Shown here in pieces: positions 60,247-64,000 of a DNA stretch of 64,000 bases. Source of the stretch: Leptothoe sp034932105 (lineage in GTDB: Bacteria; Cyanobacteriota; Cyanobacteriia; Phormidesmidales; Phormidesmidaceae); the NCBI RefSeq assembly GCF_034932105.1, contig NZ_JAYGIG010000008.1:1-64000 (forward strand), in the 5' to 3' direction. Both the position numbers and the translations under genes were made by a program. The number at the start of each line of letters is the position of its first letter. Positions within the stretch are counted from its first letter, which is position 1. The notes beneath the pieces were generated by a model. It was not told the DNA's origin and did not search any database. It saw only the letters and a program-made list of their open reading frames with translations.

Positions 60247-60298
60247 GGTGGGCATTGCCCACCATTGACTAATATTTTTTTGGTGGGCATTGTCCACC
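60247..60298. repeat. two GGTGGGCATTGYCCACC quasi-palindromes
   Basis: Near-identical 17-bp quasi-palindromes at 60247-60263 and 60282-60298 are separated by an AT-rich 18-bp spacer. They lie between ccs1 and ccdA on the minus strand. A related element ends hemJ at 46941-46963. They may stop or slow transcription between the two genes. Confidence 0.75.
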
Positions 60299-61039
60299 CT
60301 AGGCGATGGGCATAAACCGTGACACCAATGAAAACACACCAAAGCCAATGAGCAAAACGCCGCTAGCGGGGGTAATCCAGCCGGACCATTGACGAATGGC
60401 GAGAATTTTTTTGATCGATGCGGTAAAGATACCGGCAATCACCAGGGGGGCGACATAGCCGATGGTATAGGCCAACAGCAGGGCGCTACCGAGAATTGGA
60501 TCGCCTTTTTGACCCACCCAGGCAAGCAGGGTGGCCAGGACCGGGGTGCTGCAAGGGGAAGCGACTAAACCAAAGGTGAGACCTAGCAAATAGGACTTCA
60601 GGGACCTGGGAATATTGTTTTGCATGAAGTCCATGCCGCTGTAGGAAGGCAGTGGCGGTAGCGGTAGGGCTTCGAGGAGGTTGAGGCCCATTAGGATTGC
60701 GATCGCACTCACCAAAACAGGCAGCCCCACCCCCACCTGGCCATAGACCCAGCCTAAACTGCTGGCAAACACCCCCAAGCCGGCCAAAGTAGTCGCCAAA
60801 CCCAACGCAAACCAGCTGGACTGACCCACCGCCTGCCAACGATTTTTCAACTCGTAACTCCCCATGTAGCCCACCGTAATCGGCAGCATGGATAGCATGC
60901 AGGGGGTAAGACTGGTGAGCAACCCAGCAGCAGCAATGATGGCAATACTCGCAACAGACAGGTGATCGAGTTGGGCCCCCACCCACTGATTCGCCACCTG
61001 GCTGAGGTTATAGAGACTGAGCTGAAGCGTTTCCCACAT
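60299..61039 (-). CDS. ccdA: thiol-disulfide transporter CcdA
   Basis: The 246-aa membrane protein starts at the ATG at 61037-61039 (MWETLQLSLYNLSQVANQWV). The reactive Cys residues of CcdA are in GLLTSLTPCMLSMLPITVGY and GLVASPCSTPVLATLLAWVG, each in a PC/CxxP turn of a helix. Six helices are predicted. CcdA passes electrons from stromal thioredoxin into the lumen to keep apocytochrome c cysteines reduced before heme attachment by Ccs1. It lies between ftsW and ccs1 and is clearly functionally linked to the latter. Confidence 0.92.
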   Translation of the reverse strand: MWETLQLSLYNLSQVANQWVGAQLDHLSVASIAIIAAAGLLTSLTPCMLSMLPITVGYMGSYELKNRWQAVGQSSWFALGLATTLAGLGVFASSLGWVYGQVGVGLPVLVSAIAILMGLNLLEALPLPPLPSYSGMDFMQNNIPRSLKSYLLGLTFGLVASPCSTPVLATLLAWVGQKGDPILGSALLLAYTIGYVAPLVIAGIFTASIKKILAIRQWSGWITPASGVLLIGFGVFSLVSRFMPIA

Positions 61040-61138
61040 AGAGAGAGCAGACAGACATAAGACAAGCGGACCGTCGGCCAACGCCGACAGACCATAGCCT
61101 CTTCATTGTAGTTGGATCAAAGTAGTTGTATCGAAACG

Positions 61139-62545
61139 TTAAATACTTCGTATCCGCTTGCGCTTGCGCCCAGGTTTGCGGATCAGCCTGGGGGCGGTGG
61201 CCGGAGTCACCAAATCAGCCCCCAGGTCCTTGGGGGGCGGGGAACCGAGGGGGGGCCGGACAGATTTTTTAGACGGACCTGTAGCCAAACCCGCAGGGTG
61301 AGGAACCACAGCAGCGGCGTTAGCTGGAACTGGCTGCTGAACATGGCGACGACGACGGCTGCCAGGCCGGTGGCGTCGGGGTCGCAGGGGCTGCTCCGTC
61401 ATGGCCACAATATTGGCTTCGTGGGCCTCCCGGGCCACACGAATCAATAGACCGGCGATGACTAAACTCGACATCATCGAGCTGCCGCCGTAGCTCATCA
61501 GGGGAAAGGGTAACCCCGTGGTGGGCAAAGATCCGGTGGCAACACCAATGTGAATCAGCGACTGCCCCACCAGGAATACCATGCAACCAATGGCAATCAG
61601 CCGGTTCACCGACGACTTAGCCTTAAGCGCCACCAGTAGGGCCACGGTACTAAACACCGCCAAAAACAGCAGCAGCATAATCGACCCCACAAACCCAAAC
61701 TCTTCGGCATAAACCGAAAAGATAAAGTCGGTGTATTGAATCGGCAAGTAGCCCAGCTTTTGCTGTCCCATGCCAAACCCAGTACCCCATAGCCCGCCTG
61801 AGCCAATGGCGTATAGACTCTGCACCAGCTGATAACCGTTATCGCTAGCGTGGGACCAAGGGTCTAAAAAGGAAATAATCCGCTCCCGCTGATAGGCCTT
61901 AATGCTGACACTCACCACCGCCGCGAAAAAACCAGCCCCAGCCGTCATCATCAGCTGGCGATAGGGCTGTCCAGAAGCTACGGCAATCAGCCACAGTGTC
62001 AGGCCACAGACGGCGGTGGTACTCAGGTTAGGCTGGACTAAAATCGCCACCAAACAAAGGGCAAACACCGCCAACCATAGCCAGCGGGTGCCTACACGAA
62101 AGTTATGCCAGTGGCCAAAGAGTCGGGCACTTTGCAGAATCAAAAAAGGCTTTAACAGTTCCGAGGGTTGAATCAAAAAAGGTCCGATGGGAAGCCAACG
62201 GGTGGCACCATTGACCGTCACCCCAAGGCCTGGAATATAGGTGGCGACGATCAACCCTAAACAGACAAACAACCCCAGCCCAGAAAACTGCATGATCAGT
62301 TTAAGTGGGTGGCGCGCCACCCACCGGGACATGAGGAGACCGACCAGAATCCAGATCAGTTGAATTTTGAAATAGCGGGCACCGTCACCAACTTCGGCAT
62401 CGGCCACGGGATAGGAGGCTGAAAACAGCACCACTAGGCCGATGGCTAACCAGAGCATGGTCAGCCATCGCAGTAGTCTGGCTTCCAGTGCCCAATCCTG
62501 CACCGAAAAAAAGTTAGCGACACCTGCAAAACGATTCAGATTCAA
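61139..62545 (-). CDS. ftsW: peptidoglycan glycosyltransferase FtsW
   Basis: The 468-aa protein has about ten SEDS-type helices: LVVLFSASYPVADAEVGDGA, GVTVNGATRWLPIGPFLIQP, SELLKPFLILQSARLFG, ERIISFLDPWSHASDNGYQL, IGSGGLWGTGFGMGQQKLGY and PLMSYGGSSMMSSLVIAGLL. The last two are characteristic of FtsW. It polymerises septal peptidoglycan with FtsI. The C-terminal about 85 residues are unusual: basic, Arg/Pro-rich and cytoplasmic (RRHRPGSRRRRHVQQPVPAN), ending RKPGRKRKRIRSI. Confidence 0.92.
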   Translation of the reverse strand: MNLNRFAGVANFFSVQDWALEARLLRWLTMLWLAIGLVVLFSASYPVADAEVGDGARYFKIQLIWILVGLLMSRWVARHPLKLIMQFSGLGLFVCLGLIVATYIPGLGVTVNGATRWLPIGPFLIQPSELLKPFLILQSARLFGHWHNFRVGTRWLWLAVFALCLVAILVQPNLSTTAVCGLTLWLIAVASGQPYRQLMMTAGAGFFAAVVSVSIKAYQRERIISFLDPWSHASDNGYQLVQSLYAIGSGGLWGTGFGMGQQKLGYLPIQYTDFIFSVYAEEFGFVGSIMLLLFLAVFSTVALLVALKAKSSVNRLIAIGCMVFLVGQSLIHIGVATGSLPTTGLPFPLMSYGGSSMMSSLVIAGLLIRVAREAHEANIVAMTEQPLRPRRHRPGSRRRRHVQQPVPANAAAVVPHPAGLATGPSKKSVRPPLGSPPPKDLGADLVTPATAPRLIRKPGRKRKRIRSI

Positions 62546-62586
62546 TGGACGATCTTGAAGATAGGAGTGTTTAAGAAATAAAGAAA

Positions 62587-62631
62587 ACCATCGACCTTGT
62601 CAAGGGGCAATCTTGGAGGGGTCGATGGTTA
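62587..62631 (-). terminator. terminator of ndhD
   Basis: AACCATCGACC (62587-62597) and GGTCGATGGTT (62621-62631) pair perfectly. On the minus strand the stem is followed by a T-rich run. It lies between the ndhD stop and the start of ftsW. Confidence 0.75.
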
Positions 62632-62659
62632 GTAGAAAAATCTTCACACCGGAACTGAC

Positions 62660-62687
62660 GTAGAAACGGCGCATGCAGCGTCTCTAC
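62660..62687. repeat. GTAGARACG...CGTCTCTAC palindromic repeat
   Basis: The 28-bp element has GTAGAAACG and CGTCTCTAC arms around GCGCATGCAG. It resembles the widely scattered cyanobacterial palindrome GTAGAGACG...CGTCTCTAC. It lies just after the ndhD stop, on the 3' side of the gene. Confidence 0.6.
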
Positions 62688-62697
62688 AGGGAAATGC

Positions 62698-64000
62698 CTA
62701 TGGCCCTATGGCCGGGGCCTGAGTGGTAGGAATGTTACCAATGGGCAACGGCGGCTGGTGCTGTGCGATCGCAAACATCTCGGTCCGAATGCGATCGCTA
62801 ATCTGGATCGTCTTCGCGTCATACACCTGGGTCAGCAGCTTGGGATACAACCCAAAGCCAATGATGGGAATCAGCAGACAAGCCACGATAAACACCTCAC
62901 GGGGCTCCGCATCAATCAGCGCCTCATGCTCAATCAGCTCCTTATTCTCAGGGCCAAAGAAGATTTCCCGCAGCATTGACAGCAGATAGATCGGCGTCAA
63001 AATCACCCCCACCGCCATCAGCAGGATCATCACCAGCTTAAAGTTAAAACTGTAGGCATCACTATTGGCAAAGCCCACAAACACCATCAGCTCAGCCACA
63101 AACCCACTCATCCCCGGGAGAGCCAACGAGGCCATGGAGCAGGCGGTAAACATGGCGAAGATCTTCGGCATCTTGGTCCCAACACCGCCCATTTCCGGCA
63201 GGATCAGGGTGTGGGTACGGTCATAGGTGGCCCCCACCAAGAAGAACAGGCTGGCCCCGATCAAACCGTGGGACACCATCTGCAGCACCGCACCGCTCAG
63301 GCCCAGCTCAGTAAACGACGCAATACCAATGATCACAAACCCCATGTGGGAAATGGATGAATAGGCAATCTTGCGTTTGAGATTGCGCTGGGCAAAGGAG
63401 GTCAGGGCGGCGTAAATAATGTTGATTACCCCAAAGAGGATCAGACCCGGAGCCACAATGGCATGGGCATCGGGCAACATCTCCACATTCATGCGAATCA
63501 GGGCATAGCCCCCCATTTTCAGCAAAATACCCGCCAATAGCATGTGGACCGGGGCCGTCGCCTCACCGTGGGCGTCGGGCAACCAGGTATGCAGCGGGAA
63601 TATAGGCAGTTTCACCGCGTAGGCCACCAAGAAGGCCGTATATAACCACAGCTGCAGCCGGATGGGATATTCCTTCGCCATCAGGGCCTGCATATCGAAG
63701 GTGATGGTGTCACCGTAGAAGGCCATGGCCAAGGCAGCCACCAAAATAAAGAGGGAGCCACCAGCCGTATAGAGAATAAACTTAGTCGCCGCATACAGTC
63801 GCCGCTTGCCGCCCCAGATGGACAGCAGCAAATATACCGGAATCAGCTCCAGCTCCCACACGAGGAAAAACAGCAGCATATCCTGGACGGCAAATACCGC
63901 AATCTGAGCGCCGTACATCGACAGCAGCAGAAAATAGAAAAGCTTTGGCTTTAGGGTAACTGGCCAGGCCGCCAGGGTGGCCAGGGTGGTAATAAATCCG
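62698..64000 (-). CDS. ndhD: NAD(P)H-quinone oxidoreductase subunit NdhD, 3' part
   Basis: About 434 residues are present; the frame stays open to the right edge with GFITTLATLAAWPVTLKPKL before MYGAQIAVFAVQDMLLFFLV, so the N-terminus is outside. NdhD features are ELELIPVYLLLSIWGGKRRL, LPIFPLHTWLPDAHGEATAP, GILLKMGGYALIRMNVEMLP and LPGMSGFVAELMVFVGFANS. NdhD is a proton-pumping antiporter-like subunit of NDH-1 in cyclic electron flow or CO2 uptake. The paralogue (D1, D2 or D3/D4) is not certain; the high similarity to the canonical form suggests D1/D2. Confidence 0.93.
   Translation of the reverse strand, partial: GFITTLATLAAWPVTLKPKLFYFLLLSMYGAQIAVFAVQDMLLFFLVWELELIPVYLLLSIWGGKRRLYAATKFILYTAGGSLFILVAALAMAFYGDTITFDMQALMAKEYPIRLQLWLYTAFLVAYAVKLPIFPLHTWLPDAHGEATAPVHMLLAGILLKMGGYALIRMNVEMLPDAHAIVAPGLILFGVINIIYAALTSFAQRNLKRKIAYSSISHMGFVIIGIASFTELGLSGAVLQMVSHGLIGASLFFLVGATYDRTHTLILPEMGGVGTKMPKIFAMFTACSMASLALPGMSGFVAELMVFVGFANSDAYSFNFKLVMILLMAVGVILTPIYLLSMLREIFFGPENKELIEHEALIDAEPREVFIVACLLIPIIGFGLYPKLLTQVYDAKTIQISDRIRTEMFAIAQHQPPLPIGNIPTTQAPAIGP

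Noticed and set aside
1..64000. tRNA genes, rRNA, CRISPR arrays, complete insertion sequences
   Set aside because: I looked for T-loop motifs, regularly spaced repeats and transposase signatures and found none apart from the tRNA-like part of tmRNA.

Overview
The window is chromosomal DNA of a cyanobacterium. Direct signs are frequent HIP1 octamers (GCGATCGC), two phycobilin lyases (CpcT and CpcS types), a one-helix high-light-inducible protein, the NDH-1 subunit NdhD, the thylakoid System II cytochrome c assembly pair CcdA/Ccs1, MenB, HemJ, a PEP-CTERM protein, and a tmRNA with the cyanobacterial tag. Moderate GC content, many Leptolyngbya-like conserved hypotheticals and CHAT/TIR/Uma2 genes suggest a filamentous Leptolyngbya/Nodosilinea-type organism. 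The species cannot be fixed from the sequence alone.

Layout. 0-6.2 kb: the N-terminus of a Wzz-like protein, 1.3 kb of gene-poor DNA with a small inverted-repeat element, then a minus-strand Gld-type ABC operon (ATPase, permease, GldG, DUF4340). 6.3-10 kb: small cyanobacterial genes (TIGR02450, DUF2605/DUF2973) and a dynamin-like GTPase. 10-19.5 kb: envelope glycan genes (GT2/GT-C fusion, DUF547 lipoprotein, TIGR04282- and TIGR04283-type transferases, a GT4 enzyme), an MFS carrier, recO and pgl. 19.7-22 kb: zinc-ribbon/FHA, FHA, and an LRAT-like hydrolase with a PspA-like helical tail. 22.4-25.5 kb: an ABC exporter and a decayed TIR-formylglycine-generating-enzyme gene. 25.5-35.8 kb: mostly housekeeping genes (pepA, Slt70-like transglycosylase, RodZ-like, tatC, rsmG, an ABC ATPase, divergent cpcT/cpcS). 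36-40.8 kb: an SPFH/GYF protein with a YdjG-like zinc-ribbon membrane protein, the hli gene behind an HLR1 box, a lone DrrA-type ATPase and an Arg-Pro repeat protein. 41.1-45 kb: ssrA with promoter and terminator, then a CHAT protease-like membrane protein. 45-48.6 kb: ggt, hemJ, menB. 48.6-56.8 kb: accessory DNA with an AT-rich helicase/nuclease-like gene, a Uma2 protein, a 78-aa protein behind a highly structured leader, a phosphatase-like protein, a secreted 18-aa-repeat protein, and an antibiotic-biosynthesis-monooxygenase (ABM)/TetR operon with a palindromic operator inside its promoter. 57-64 kb: a pentapeptide-repeat protein, ccs1, ccdA, ftsW and the 3' part of ndhD.

The most promising candidates for something undescribed are four. 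(1) The FHA/FHA/LRAT-PspA cassette, a possible phosphorylation-linked membrane-stress module. It shares the window with a YdjG/YdjI-like pair that in Bacillus accompanies PspA. (2) The 130-nt leader before the 78-aa gene, with several perfect hairpins, an intrinsic terminator and a hidden ribosome-binding site. (3) A signal-peptide segment copied from a neighbouring repeat-protein gene and joined in frame to an ABM gene just upstream of its own Shine-Dalgarno. (4) The single-gene helicase plus restriction-nuclease-like protein. Short tandem duplications of 13-17 bp recur in several intergenic spacers and look like a genome habit; the densest cluster lies in front of the CHAT gene.
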